NCBI GenBank assembly: GCA_965247705.1
Contig: CBDFHV010000070.1
Span: forward strand, 1-35,245
DNA from: CBDFHV01 sp965247705
Lineage (GTDB): Bacteria; Pseudomonadota; Alphaproteobacteria; Rhodospirillales; CAMCUA01
Direction: 5' to 3'
DNA length: 35,245 nt
The notes beneath the pieces are model-generated. The model did no database searches and was not told the DNA's origin. It saw only the letters and a program-made list of their open reading frames with translations. Every line of letters begins with the position of its first letter. The stretch's first letter is position 1. Both the position numbers and the translations under genes were made by a program. Below are positions 1 through 7,708 of this stretch, piece after piece.

Positions 1-1078
1 CGAAGTCCTTGTCGGCTTCCGCTTCCGCCGCGGCCACCCCGTCCCATGTTTGCCGCAGGGTCCTGAGGATGCCGGTGGGCAGGCGATGGATACGGACCCC
101 TTTTTCCGTGATTTCCCGCAGGGCGGCGAACTGCGCCGCCTCTCCCTTGGCCAGCGCATGGCGCACGTTGTCGCCGCAGACCGTTTCCAACCGTGTCCGG
201 TTCAGGTTCGACAACGCCTCCCACGCCGTGGCGTTGACGGCGAGGAGCAGCAGGCCCGCCGGCTGCTGCCAACCGGGAAAGTAATAGTGTGACGCCATTT
301 CCTGAAACCCCAGGCGCAGGTCCACCGCGGGGGTCGAGAACGCGACCGCGTCGATGGTGCGCTTCTCGAAGGCGAGGTAGATATCGCCGCCCGTCACGTT
401 GCTGGTGGGCACGCCCATCCGGTCGAGTACCTTGGCGCCCAGCCCGCCCATGCGCACGGTCATGGCCTTGAGATCCTCGACGGTGCGCACCTCATCGCGA
501 AACCAGCCCGAGGCGGTCGCCGCGGTCACGCCACATACCATGGCGACCACGCCGTAAGGCTTCAGAATCACCGCCAGCAGATCGCGACCGCCGCCAAAGT
601 CCATCCAGGCCAGATACTCGGGCGGCTTCGGCCCAAAGGGCACCGCGGCGAACAGCCGCAGCACGGGGATGCGCCGGGCCCAATCCCCCGGCGAGCCGAA
701 GGCAGCGTCGATGGCGCCGGCCGATACGGCTTCGAAGACTTCGCCGGTTGGCACCAGGGTGCCTGGTTCGTGGAAGCGAACTTCGAGCGTCCCGTCGGAT
801 ACCGACCAGATTAGGGCCTCCAGGCGCAACGCCAAGTTCCCGAAAAGGGGCAGGGAGCCGGCATAGGCACTGGCCATCTTCCAGCGGGTGACGCCGCTGT
901 CGACCTCGATCGGACGGGATGTCCGCTCGGACAGGGGGGAGGGGCGGTTGGCGTCACCTTCGCCCGTCTCCCCCATTTGGCCCGGCTCCAGGGGCGGCAG
1001 GCGGGGCGCCACGATGGTCGCGCCGACGACCACACCGACGACCACACCGACCACGACCCCGACGATACTGTGCCGCAT
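1..1078 (-). CDS. TRAP transporter solute-binding protein, DctP family (3' part outside window)
   Basis: Periplasmic binding protein of a tripartite ATP-independent (TRAP) transporter, which hands an organic acid or similar solute to a membrane permease pair. The minus frame is open from an ATG at 1078 to the window edge, about 359 codons, without a stop. It starts with a hydrophobic Gly/Val-rich segment (residues 5-25), an uncleaved anchor or signal peptide. DctP-type signatures follow: GWFRDEV, then a VRMGGLGAKVLDRMG stretch with TGGDIYLAFEKRTIDAV, then HYYFPGWQQP. The Arg in VRMGG matches the position where the family conserves a carboxylate-binding Arg. The permease subunits are not in the window and may lie to the left. 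The 2OG oxygenase is 50 bp upstream on the same strand, so the two could be co-transcribed. The substrate cannot be told from sequence. Confidence 0.85.
   Translation of the reverse strand, partial: MRHSIVGVVVGVVVGVVVGATIVAPRLPPLEPGQMGETGEGDANRPSPLSERTSRPIEVDSGVTRWKMASAYAGSLPLFGNLALRLEALIWSVSDGTLEVRFHEPGTLVPTGEVFEAVSAGAIDAAFGSPGDWARRIPVLRLFAAVPFGPKPPEYLAWMDFGGGRDLLAVILKPYGVVAMVCGVTAATASGWFRDEVRTVEDLKAMTVRMGGLGAKVLDRMGVPTSNVTGGDIYLAFEKRTIDAVAFSTPAVDLRLGFQEMASHYYFPGWQQPAGLLLLAVNATAWEALSNLNRTRLETVCGDNVRHALAKGEAAQFAALREITEKGVRIHRLPTGILRTLRQTWDGVAAAEAEADKDF
1025..1060. repeat. 12-bp tandem repeat in the TRAP signal segment
   Basis: Two perfect copies of GACGACCACACC (1025-1036 and 1037-1048) are followed by a diverged third. 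On the minus strand they encode the repeated Gly-Val-Val-Val of the N-terminal hydrophobic segment, so a change in copy number would lengthen the membrane segment by four residues without a frameshift. Confidence 0.7.
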
Positions 1079-1128
1079 GTTCTATCGAGCCCCGTTCAGC
1101 ACTCGGCCGGTTCGCGAAACAGGGAAGC

Positions 1129-2052
1129 CTAGCACGTGACGGCGGGTGCGTTCATGCCGTCCGTGGACTCCCGGATCTGAGGCACGGCTGGGAACCGGCT
1201 CATGAACTCCAGCGTCCACGCGGGTACGCCCGGACCCGGTTGGTGGGGGGTCCAGAACCGGTAGGCCTCCGACCACGGCAAACTACAGGGCAGCATCAGC
1301 AGGGTAACGACATAGCGCGGTCCCCGAGTCGGTACGACGCCTCGGTGCAGGATGTCCCGCGACTGAAACAGAAGGGCGTCGCCCGCCCTCGTGGCCGGCA
1401 TCCGGGGATCGTAGGCAAGGCCCAGGTCCTCCATGATCGGCGCCACGTCCCCATATTGCTCCTGAAGTTGATAGTACCCATGGCCAGCCGCCTCGAGGCG
1501 CCGCGTCGTCTCGAGGTCCAGGAACTCGGTGCCGCCACCGTGCTCCTCGGTACCGTTCAGATAGATCATGATGCTGACGAACGGCGGCGGCCCTTCGTCC
1601 CGGTGCCACTGGTTGACCGGAGGTTCTTCCATGATCCCGGGATTGGACGCCACCTGCGGGCATTGCCGCGAAAATGTGCGGTTCGCCTGCACCCAGTAAA
1701 TGAAATACTCGCAGCCGAAGTACGCGGTCAGACTTGCATCGGCCGCGGGCGTCATGGCGCCAGCCACCAAGCGCTCGAGGTCCGTGAGATCCGCCGGCGC
1801 CAGGGCAATGGTCTGCTGCAGGACATTGTCCCAACTGACGTTGGCCGAATCCGCGCCACGTCCCGCGACCGTTTCGAGAAGACTCCGCGCCCCGTCCGGC
1901 GCCAGGAACGGCACGGTCTCGTAACCCTGCCGCAAAAGGGCAACGTCCGCGTCCACCGGCGTGCGGCCAAAAGCGTTCCGGCACCAAACGTGCCACGCCG
2001 CGACGATCTTGTCCAAGGAGTCCAGGCGACTGCGAATCTGGCGCTCCGTCAT
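1129..2052 (-). CDS. 2-oxoglutarate/Fe(II)-dependent oxygenase, PhyH-like
   Basis: A 307-residue protein with the double-stranded beta-helix iron site of 2OG/Fe(II) oxygenases. The HxD pair is in QWHRDEGPP, and the distal His plus the Arg that would bind 2-oxoglutarate are in DILHRGVVPTRGPRYVV. Between them lies the IYLNGTEEHGGGTEFLD stretch, typical of this fold, where an acidic loop closes the site. Such enzymes hydroxylate or halogenate small molecules, lipids or protein side chains; the substrate here is unknown. The start is the ATG at 2052. It lies between the broken regulator/small ORF upstream and the TRAP binding protein 50 bp downstream, so it could act on an imported compound, which is inference only. 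The family call is firm and the specific function open. Confidence 0.8.
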   Translation of the reverse strand: MTERQIRSRLDSLDKIVAAWHVWCRNAFGRTPVDADVALLRQGYETVPFLAPDGARSLLETVAGRGADSANVSWDNVLQQTIALAPADLTDLERLVAGAMTPAADASLTAYFGCEYFIYWVQANRTFSRQCPQVASNPGIMEEPPVNQWHRDEGPPPFVSIMIYLNGTEEHGGGTEFLDLETTRRLEAAGHGYYQLQEQYGDVAPIMEDLGLAYDPRMPATRAGDALLFQSRDILHRGVVPTRGPRYVVTLLMLPCSLPWSEAYRFWTPHQPGPGVPAWTLEFMSRFPAVPQIRESTDGMNAPAVTC

Positions 2053-2098
2053 GTCGCGGGCATCCGGCCCCGGATCGGGACATGTGTCGTAGGGTACT

Positions 2099-2309
2099 TC
2101 ATAGCGTCGACCACATCGCCACGGAAGACTGAACGAGCACGTCCATGACGTCCGCGGTCAGGTACTCAATCTGCCGCCAGCACGCTTGCTGCGCCACCAA
2201 AAAAGACGGGCATGCCAAGCTCCGAAAGGATGTCGTCCAGCCGCCGCCGGCGATCGCGCCACAGCGTATCGAAGTAGGTTCTCCAGTCGACGGATGTTTC
2301 GCGGCTCAA
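2099..2309 (-). pseudogene. small ORF with an apparent frameshift at a T6 run
   Basis: Read from a TTG at 2309, one frame gives a plausible helical peptide (SVDWRTYFDTLWRDRRRR, then LDDILSELGMPVF) and stops soon after a run of six T (minus strand, about 2199-2204). If one T is removed, the frame continues as LVAQQACWRQIEYLTADVMD and ends with VLVQSSVAMWSTL at a stop at 2099-2101, giving about 70 residues. Both halves look protein-like (amphipathic, few rare residues), so this is probably one small gene with a one-base insertion, or an assembly error in the homopolymer. The start overlaps the region just after the regulator's stop, so it sits as the second gene of that transcript. I do not recognise the family; its helical character only loosely recalls phasins. 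Confidence 0.45.
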
Positions 2310-2320
2310 GGGCCCATCGC

Positions 2321-3051
2321 TCAGTTGCCCATATCCGGTTCAATCTCGTCGAGCAGGCCGTCCAGGGTGGGCACAATGACGTTGCGTCCCGAGAAACGGG
2401 CGATACCGTCCGCTTCCATTTGACGGATGGTGCGCGACATGGTCTCCGGCCGGGTTCCGATCATGGCCGCCAGGTCCTGTCGCGACAGGGGAAGCTCGAG
2501 GCGAAACTCCCCGTCCTCGGAGATCATGCCGTAGCGGTCTTTCAGGACCAGGAGCAGATGGGCGAAACGCGCCCTGACGCTCAACGTAATGCCGTGTAGG
2601 ATCCGTTCATCCGCCGACCCCAACTCCTTGGCCGCCCGCTGAAGGAACCGCAAGCCCAGGGCGGGATTGACTTCGAGGATCCGCTTGATGGGTCCACGGT
2701 CGACGAAGCAGACGGTGCTCGTCTTCAGCACCTCGGCGCTGTCGGCATGGTCCTCGCCGGCCAGAAACGAGCGATAGCCGAGGGTTTCGCCGGGATAGGC
2801 CAGGCGCAACAGGATCGAGTTCCGTCCGCGTCGGTCTTGCGGATGCCGACCAGCCCCGCCTGGATACAGAAAACACCCCGGTTGGGATCGCCTTCGTGAT
2901 AGAGGACGTCGCCGGGCAGATAGGCGCGGCCGGCCTTCGCCACCTCGATCTGCTGAAGTTCGTCACGGGAAAGCACGCACCATTCGGTGCGCTCCCGCAC
3001 CTGACAGTCGAAGCAACTCACGTGGACGGTTGTCCCGTGCCCCGTATTCAT
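2321..3051 (-). pseudogene. FNR-type Crp/Fnr regulator with apparent frameshift near 2818
   Basis: Oxygen- or redox-sensing transcription factor of the Crp/Fnr family. The N-terminal frame (ATG at 3051) has Cys13, Cys16 and Cys25, and the C-terminal frame has a Cys in TSTVCFVDRG, matching the four ligands of an FNR [4Fe-4S] cluster. The cNMP-like beta barrel (YLPGDVLYHEGDPNRGVFC) runs to KTDADGT, then the frame breaks. The other frame continues as SILLRLAYPGETLGYR, through the dimer helix, to the HTH (LSRQDLAAMIGTRPETMSRT), whose E..SR recognition helix fits a TTGA half site. One missing base around 2816-2822 explains the break. Either the gene is a recent pseudogene or the assembly has an indel. 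A perfect FNR-type box lies upstream at 3168-3181, consistent with autoregulation. Confidence 0.8.
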
Positions 3052-3167
3052 GGACAGCAATTCCCGAATGTTCGATATCCATCCGCGATGGATGTGGGCC
3101 AGCAGGGGAAGTCCGTTGCAGCCATGGCCTCAATGTAGTCCTGCCCTTTGGCCGACGCAACGCGCGC

Positions 3168-3181
3168 TTGACCCGTGTCAA
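3168..3181. promoter_or_regulatory. FNR-type box TTGAC-N4-GTCAA
   Basis: A perfect palindrome TTGACCCGTGTCAA lies between the divergent regulator gene (minus) and the small gene at 3255 (plus). The core TTGA-N6-TCAA is the half-site pair used by FNR, FnrL and FixK regulators. Its centre (3174.5) would place a class II start site at about 3216, giving a 39-nt leader for an ATG at 3255. It could serve either gene. Confidence 0.7.
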
Positions 3182-3254
3182 GGACAGCGATCGCCTCGGC
3201 TGCTGATCTGATGCCATGGAAATCTTCCCCGGTACGGCAGAGCGTCCCGTTCCC

Positions 3255-3452
3255 ATGTTCGAATACGCAATGATCAAACCCGCGGCGACAAAGCTGATCG
3301 ATCGTTTCGGCGACGAGGCCTTCCGGGAGGCCGAGATCCGCGCCGCGGAATTGCTCGTGGCGGGCGACCGCGAAGGCCACGAATTGTGGATCGATATCCG
3401 CGACGCAGTCGGCAGGCTGCTGGGCGAAGGGCCCCAGGGCCAGATTCACTGA
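3255..3452 (+). CDS. small conserved-looking hypothetical protein
   Basis: A 65-residue acidic/basic helical protein beginning MFEYAMIKPAATKLIDRFGD and ending near DAVGRLLGEGPQGQIH. No signal peptide or membrane segment is visible, so it is probably cytosolic. An alternative ATG at 3216 in the same frame adds 13 residues (MEIFPGTAERPVP). I prefer 3255 because the FNR-type box centred at 3174.5 predicts transcription from about 3216, which would leave the earlier ATG without a leader. It is divergent from the FNR-like regulator and convergent with the dehydrogenase gene. If the box works in this direction the protein is made under low oxygen. Family not recognised. Confidence 0.55.
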   Translation: MFEYAMIKPAATKLIDRFGDEAFREAEIRAAELLVAGDREGHELWIDIRDAVGRLLGEGPQGQIH

Positions 3453-3522
3453 CGTCCGTCGTCACGCCTCGAAATACGCTGGCCTTCGCCGCAGCCCGGC
3501 CGCTGGGACCGGATGTCCGGCT

Positions 3523-4425
3523 TCAATGCCCGGCGAGGGCGGTTTCCGGGACCCGATTGGGCAACGGCCCACCGTCGAAGTGGGCCCGCAGGTTCGTCAT
3601 GACGACCGTCGCCTGGACCCGGCGCACTTCCTTGGTGCGACTGGCCATGTGGGGCGTCAGCACCACATTGTCGAATGAGGTCAACGCGCCCGGCACCAGG
3701 GGCTCGTCCTCGAACACGTCGAGCCCGGCACCGGCAATGCGCCCCTGACCGAGGGCCCGGACCAGGGCCGCTTCGTCCACCACCGGGCCGCGGGCGACGT
3801 TGATGAGAATGCCCCGCGGCCCCAGGGCGTCGAGTACCGCGGCGTTCACCAAATGGCGGGTCTCGGGGGTCGATGTGCAGCAGACCATCAGGAAGTCCAC
3901 GTTCCGGGCCAGGTCGGTGAGCTCAACGAAGTAGGGCCATGGAACGTCCTGTGGGCGTCGCCCGTGATAGGCGATGGCCAGGTCGAAACCGGACGCTCGC
4001 GCCGCCACCGCGCGACCGATCTTGCCGAGGCCAATAATGCCGAGGCGCTTGGCGTGCACATCGAGCCCCAATCCCAGGCGCCGGACGACGGCGAGCAACA
4101 GCGTGTAGGCCAGGTCGGCCACGTCGTCCATGAACACGTCCGGCGTGTGAGTCACCGGGATTCCCCGGGCCGCCGCGGCCTTCAGGTCGATCAGGTCCAC
4201 GTGGCCGCCGGAATTGACGATCACCTCCAGGTCGGGCAGGGCCGCGATCAGGTCCCCATCCGCACCCACCAGGGTCGAGGTCAGAAGCGCCCGAATGGGG
4301 TGGCGCGCCGCCAGCGCGGTCACATCGGCTCCGTCCTCCAGGGGATGCATTTCGAAGTCGTTGGCCAGGTCGGCGGCCAGGCCCGGCGGCATGGTCGCGG
4401 CCGTATAAAGAACGTGTGGCTTCAC
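3523..4425 (-). CDS. D-isomer-specific 2-hydroxyacid dehydrogenase (shortened linker)
   Basis: NAD(P)-dependent oxidoreductase interconverting a 2-keto acid and a D-2-hydroxy acid. The Rossmann motif is GIIGLGKIGRAVA. The catalytic residues are Arg in NVARGPVVDE, Glu in DVFEDEPLVPG and His in VLTPHMASRT. At 300 residues it is shorter than its neighbour. Where the paralog has about 20 residues between ASRRLVEADR and VNGKRLGIVG, this protein runs straight from VVRRLGLGLDVH to AKRLGIIG, so the helix entering the nucleotide domain is missing residues normally seen in the family. It overlaps the upstream paralog by four bases (ATGA), so they are translationally coupled. Substrate unknown; glyoxylate/hydroxypyruvate-type acids are usual for this subfamily. 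The shortened linker may reduce activity. Confidence 0.85.
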   Translation of the reverse strand: MKPHVLYTAATMPPGLAADLANDFEMHPLEDGADVTALAARHPIRALLTSTLVGADGDLIAALPDLEVIVNSGGHVDLIDLKAAAARGIPVTHTPDVFMDDVADLAYTLLLAVVRRLGLGLDVHAKRLGIIGLGKIGRAVAARASGFDLAIAYHGRRPQDVPWPYFVELTDLARNVDFLMVCCTSTPETRHLVNAAVLDALGPRGILINVARGPVVDEAALVRALGQGRIAGAGLDVFEDEPLVPGALTSFDNVVLTPHMASRTKEVRRVQATVVMTNLRAHFDGGPLPNRVPETALAGH

Positions 4426-5378
4426 ATCCCGTGCTCCAGCGGCACCGGGTCGGGCAATGGCCGCCCGGCAAAATGGGCCTCCAGGTTGGCGAGGGTTCGG
4501 GTGACAAAAGTCCGTCTAGTTTCCCGCGTCTTGCTGCCCATATGGGGCAGCAATACCGCGTTCTCCAAGGCCAAGAAGGCCTCGGCCACATGGGGCTCGT
4601 CCTCGAACACGTCCAGGCCGGCGCCCCCGATCCAGCCTTCGGTGAGGGCACGCAGCACCGCCCGGTCGTCCACCGCGCCCCGGGATACGCTGACGATGAT
4701 GCCTTGCGGACCCAGGGCCTTGAGCACCGCCACGTTGACCACGTGATGGCTTTCCGGCCCCGATCGGCAGGTCACCGCCAGGACATCCACCGATTCGGCC
4801 AGGGACACCGGATCGCCCACATACGCCAGATCCACGTCATCATGGCGCCGGGGCCCATGGTAACTCACCGTCATGGCGAAGCCGGCGGCGCGTCGAGCGA
4901 GAATGCGTCCGATGTGACCCAGGCCGACGATACCGAGCCGCTTGCCGTTGACCCGGGTGCCGAAATCCATGATGCCGGCGTACCAATCGCCCCGCCTCAG
5001 GAAGCGGTCGGCCTCGACCAGTCGCCGGGAGGCGCCCAGGATCATGGCCATCACCAGGTCGGCGACGTCGGCGGAGGAAACCTGCGGCGTATGGGTAACC
5101 GGGATGCCTCGCGCCCGGGCCGCCTCCAGATCGACCAGATCGTAATGGCCACCGGCCACGCAGATGATCCCGATGTGAGGCAGGGCGCCGATCAGGGCCG
5201 CGTCGGCCCCTCGATTGGTCGTCGTGACCAGCGCCCGCGCCTTGCCTCCGTGGGCCGCCAGGAGCGGTCCCCAGTCCTTTCCCTCCCGCAGATGGTGGAC
5301 CTCATAACCCGCCGCCAGTTCCGGCAGAATCGGCAGCGCGGTCTTCGTGTCCTCGACGAGGAAAACGGTGGGCTTCAT
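4422..5378 (-). CDS. D-isomer-specific 2-hydroxyacid dehydrogenase
   Basis: A 318-residue paralog of the following gene. It carries the nucleotide-binding GIVGLGHIGRILA, the catalytic Arg in SVSRGAVDDRA, Glu in DVFEDEPHVAE and His in VLLPHMGSKTR. The start at 5378 (MKPTVFLVEDTKTA) is chosen because it aligns with the start of the downstream paralog (MKPHVLYTAATMP). The open frame extends to 5441, but those extra residues look like leader. The two genes form a tight pair with a four-base overlap and probably arose by tandem duplication. They may act on related keto acids or as a heteromer, which is inference. The nearest upstream gene on the same strand is the anti-sigma factor, 125 bp away. 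Confidence 0.87.
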   Translation of the reverse strand: MKPTVFLVEDTKTALPILPELAAGYEVHHLREGKDWGPLLAAHGGKARALVTTTNRGADAALIGALPHIGIICVAGGHYDLVDLEAARARGIPVTHTPQVSSADVADLVMAMILGASRRLVEADRFLRRGDWYAGIMDFGTRVNGKRLGIVGLGHIGRILARRAAGFAMTVSYHGPRRHDDVDLAYVGDPVSLAESVDVLAVTCRSGPESHHVVNVAVLKALGPQGIIVSVSRGAVDDRAVLRALTEGWIGGAGLDVFEDEPHVAEAFLALENAVLLPHMGSKTRETRRTFVTRTLANLEAHFAGRPLPDPVPLEHGM

Positions 5379-5503
5379 GGGCAAAATCGGGGCGCGAGGG
5401 GAGACGTTCGAGGGGACCGAGCGTACCAGCTTTGCCCGCACCCCACCAGCAGCCGGTGACCTGGCGCGGTTCCGGCCGGCGACGAGGGCGCCGAGCGACC
5501 CGT

Positions 5504-6271
5504 TTACCGATTGATCTGGTCGTAGACCGAGTGGGATACCTTAAGCAGTACCTCCCGCGATGCCTCGCCGATCAGGGCGTAGCTGACGTCCCCGTCCAGC
5601 CAGTAGAAGGCGCCCACCGCCCCATCGCGGGCGAAGCGGAAGGCGGTCTCGCCGGGCCTCGGGTTACGGGTGACATAGAGAGTAAGGCGCTTGCCGGCGG
5701 TGTCCTCGAACATGAACTGTGCCGCGGCCCGGCCGCCGGCGGGCAGCAGGCGACCGCCCATCAGACGATAGCCGGCGGCCGACAGGTCGGGAACGGTCAG
5801 CCGGTGGTCCAGGCGCTTGGACAGCCAGCGAACCAGATGCTTCTCCTCGTCGGCGACCACTTCCACCGGATGGCGCACCTCCCGCGAATACATGCGGTGG
5901 GCGGAGACGGCGCGGGCCACCATGTTGGCTTCCGTCATGTGATAGTCCGCGTACCAGCCGTTGGCGAACCAGCCGAGGAACCCGCCGGCGACAACCAGGG
6001 CAAGGGACGCGGCCAGCCGGGTCCAGGTGACCCGCCGACCGGACAAAAGCACCCGTGGCTTCAGCCGCTCGGGCAGGGGCGCGTCCTTAATGTCGGCGTG
6101 GAGGGACTGGATGGCGGCGTTCTGCTCGCGCCAGGCGCGGACTTGTTCGGCCTCCGCCGGATGATCCTCCAGCCAGACCGCGACCGCGGCGGCCCGCTCG
6201 GCGGACAGAGCCCCGTCGACGAAAGCGTGAAGATCGTCTTCACGCACGGACGTCGTGTTCGGTTCTGTCAC
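5504..6271 (-). CDS. membrane anti-sigma factor, partner of the ECF sigma
   Basis: A 255-residue protein that would hold the preceding ECF sigma factor inactive at the inner membrane. The start is a GTG at 6271 overlapping the sigma stop as GTGA, which couples translation. The cytosolic N-terminal part (residues 1-75: EDDLHAFVDGALSAERA, then WLEDHPAEAEQVRAWREQ) has the helical layout of anti-sigma domains. One membrane helix is at about residues 86-107 (LAASLALVVAGGFLGWFANG), followed by a periplasmic sensor domain to the end. I see no HxxxCxxC zinc motif, so it is not a ZAS-type redox sensor. The signal is unknown. Gene order and overlap make the function fairly secure. Confidence 0.82.
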   Translation of the reverse strand: MTEPNTTSVREDDLHAFVDGALSAERAAAVAVWLEDHPAEAEQVRAWREQNAAIQSLHADIKDAPLPERLKPRVLLSGRRVTWTRLAASLALVVAGGFLGWFANGWYADYHMTEANMVARAVSAHRMYSREVRHPVEVVADEEKHLVRWLSKRLDHRLTVPDLSAAGYRLMGGRLLPAGGRAAAQFMFEDTAGKRLTLYVTRNPRPGETAFRFARDGAVGAFYWLDGDVSYALIGEASREVLLKVSHSVYDQINR

Positions 6272-6774
6272 CGCACCCTCCGCAGGTTCGGCCGCGGCGT
6301 CGTGTCGTCCATGAGGGCGCGCAGGGCTTCGCGCCCCCGGGACAGGCGCGACATCACCGTGCCCACGGGCACGCCCATGGCCTGGGCGGTGTCCCGGTAG
6401 GAAAGCCCCTCCATGGCGACCAGCAGAACGGTCCGGCGCTGGTCCTCGGGGATGCGGGCCAGGGCCGCCTCCATGTCCCGCAGGGCCATGCGGTCGCCCT
6501 GGGACGGCAGCACCGCCGGGTCCACCGCATCCAAGGGCACGGCGTCGGGGCGTTGGACCGCGCGGCGCACATGATTGGCATGGAGGTTGTGCAGGATGGT
6601 GAACAGCCAAGCCCGCAGGCTGCCCGTGCGCCGCCACAGCAGGCGGCGGGACAGGGCGCGTTCGATGCAGTCATGGACCAGGTCGTCCGCGGCTTCCCCA
6701 TCGCGGGTCAGCACCCGCGCATACCGACGCAATCCCGGCACGCAACGCTCCAGCTCGTCGACGAATTCCACCAT
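6268..6774 (-). CDS. ECF-family RNA polymerase sigma factor
   Basis: A 168-residue group 4 (extracytoplasmic function) sigma factor. Region 2 spans about residues 15-75 (EAADDLVHDCIERALSR, then SLRAWLFTILHNLHANHVRR), where the -10 is read. Region 4 spans about 110-160 (RIPEDQRRTVLLVAMEGLSY, DTAQAMGVPVGTVMSRLSRG) with the helix-turn-helix that reads the -35. The start is the ATG at 6774, with a GTG one codon earlier. The gene is followed with a four-base overlap by its anti-sigma factor and is divergent from a cytochrome c' gene. GGAA-type promoter motifs lie upstream on both strands, suggesting autoregulation and control of the cytochrome. Confidence 0.93.
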   Translation of the reverse strand: MVEFVDELERCVPGLRRYARVLTRDGEAADDLVHDCIERALSRRLLWRRTGSLRAWLFTILHNLHANHVRRAVQRPDAVPLDAVDPAVLPSQGDRMALRDMEAALARIPEDQRRTVLLVAMEGLSYRDTAQAMGVPVGTVMSRLSRGREALRALMDDTTPRPNLRRVR

Positions 6775-6823
6775 CACATGTCCGTGATCACCAGACGGTC
6801 ACGGGGACCGCCTCACTTCCATA

Positions 6824-6848
6824 AACACCCCAAAAGCCAAAATATTCC
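6824..6848 (-). promoter_or_regulatory. candidate ECF promoter for sigma/anti-sigma operon
   Basis: On the minus strand GGAAT (6848-6844), a 17-bp spacer and GTT (6826-6824, preceded by T) match the GGAAY-N16-17-(N)GTT pattern of ECF promoters. Start of transcription would be near 6816, about 42 nt before the sigma start codon. The same motif with the same spacing occurs divergently at 6970-6994. Confidence 0.5.
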
Positions 6849-6969
6849 AACCTTTTGCTGGGGCATGGCCCCCCCCGGCCCCGATGCCGCACACGCATTT
6901 AATCGGCGGAGTCTCCGAATCACCCATGAGCGGCGGAATAGGGATGCATCTCACGTGTTAGTTAGAGCG

Positions 6970-6994
6970 GGAACCGGCACGCAACGCAATTGTT
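6970..6994 (+). promoter_or_regulatory. candidate ECF promoter toward cytochrome c'
   Basis: GGAAC (6970-6974), a 17-bp spacer and GTT (6992-6994, preceded by T) on the plus strand mirror the motif in front of the sigma gene. The resulting leader to the cytochrome start would be about 155 nt, which is long, so a second promoter may exist. No other feature is seen in the 383 bp between the two genes. Confidence 0.42.
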
Positions 6995-7157
6995 CGGACC
7001 CGCGGTACCAATGTGGTGGAGGGGAAGGCAGCCCGTGTTTGCCTTCATCAATTCCGTCGTCATAAGCGGACTCCCGGGCTCATGAAAATGGAGGGCGTTC
7101 CCGCGTTCGTCGGCTCACAACCAGGGCCAAAGTTCATGAAATTCACGAGGTGACAGG

Positions 7158-7649
7158 ATGAAAGCTTGGAAAATTTCTTGCGCGGGCATGCTCGCCGCAT
7201 TCGCGGTGGCGTCCTATTCCGGAAACGTGGCGGCCCAGGACGGGGCCACGCTGGTCAAGGAGCGAATCGACCTCATGCGGTCGATGGGCAAGGCGTTCCG
7301 CATCGTGATGCCGGTCGTCAAGGGCGAGAACCCGAAAGTCGCGGACGCGCTGCCGGGCGCCATGGCATGGCACGAGGGCGCCAAGAAGGTCCTTGCCGCC
7401 TTCCCCGCCGGCACCGGACGCGACAAAGTGGCCGATTCTCGTGCCAAGCCCGAAGTGTGGTCAAAACGGGCTGAGTTCGAGGCGGCGGCCAACAAGATGG
7501 TCGACGAGAGCGCCAAAATGGTCGCGGCCGTAAAGTCAAACGATGTCAAGGCTGTTCAGGCGCAGTTCAAGCCGTTTGTCAGCTCCTGCGGCGGCTGCCA
7601 CTCCGGCAAGGGCAAGGAGGGCGGCAAGTTCCGATTCGCCAAGGAATAG
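7158..7649 (+). CDS. cytochrome c' (class II c-type cytochrome)
   Basis: A 163-residue periplasmic haem protein. The signal peptide ends around residue 26 (SGNVAA before QDG). The mature part has the four-helix layout of cytochrome c' (KERIDLMRSMGKAFRIVMPV; EGAKKVLAAFP; EFEAAANKMVDESAKM), and the covalent haem site CGGCH lies close to the C-terminus (Cys144, Cys147, His148), as in the family. Such proteins bind NO or CO and are linked to nitrosative stress protection in denitrifying and phototrophic proteobacteria. RBS GAGGTGACAGG lies just before the ATG. It is divergent from the ECF sigma/anti-sigma pair and may be its target. Two inverted repeats follow the stop. Confidence 0.9.
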   Translation: MKAWKISCAGMLAAFAVASYSGNVAAQDGATLVKERIDLMRSMGKAFRIVMPVVKGENPKVADALPGAMAWHEGAKKVLAAFPAGTGRDKVADSRAKPEVWSKRAEFEAAANKMVDESAKMVAAVKSNDVKAVQAQFKPFVSSCGGCHSGKGKEGGKFRFAKE

Positions 7650-7708
7650 TCGCTATCGATTCTGCATACGGCGGCGGCAAGAGCGGTACCCGCTGCCATA
7701 AGGCTTTC

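Noticed and set aside
919..2148. A 409-codon plus-strand frame
   Set aside because: It is antisense to the TRAP and 2OG oxygenase genes, rich in Arg and His, with no family motif.
7033..7050. Possible FNR box upstream of cytochrome c' (TTTGCCTTCATCAA)
   Set aside because: Only the right half site matches; the left half has three mismatches.
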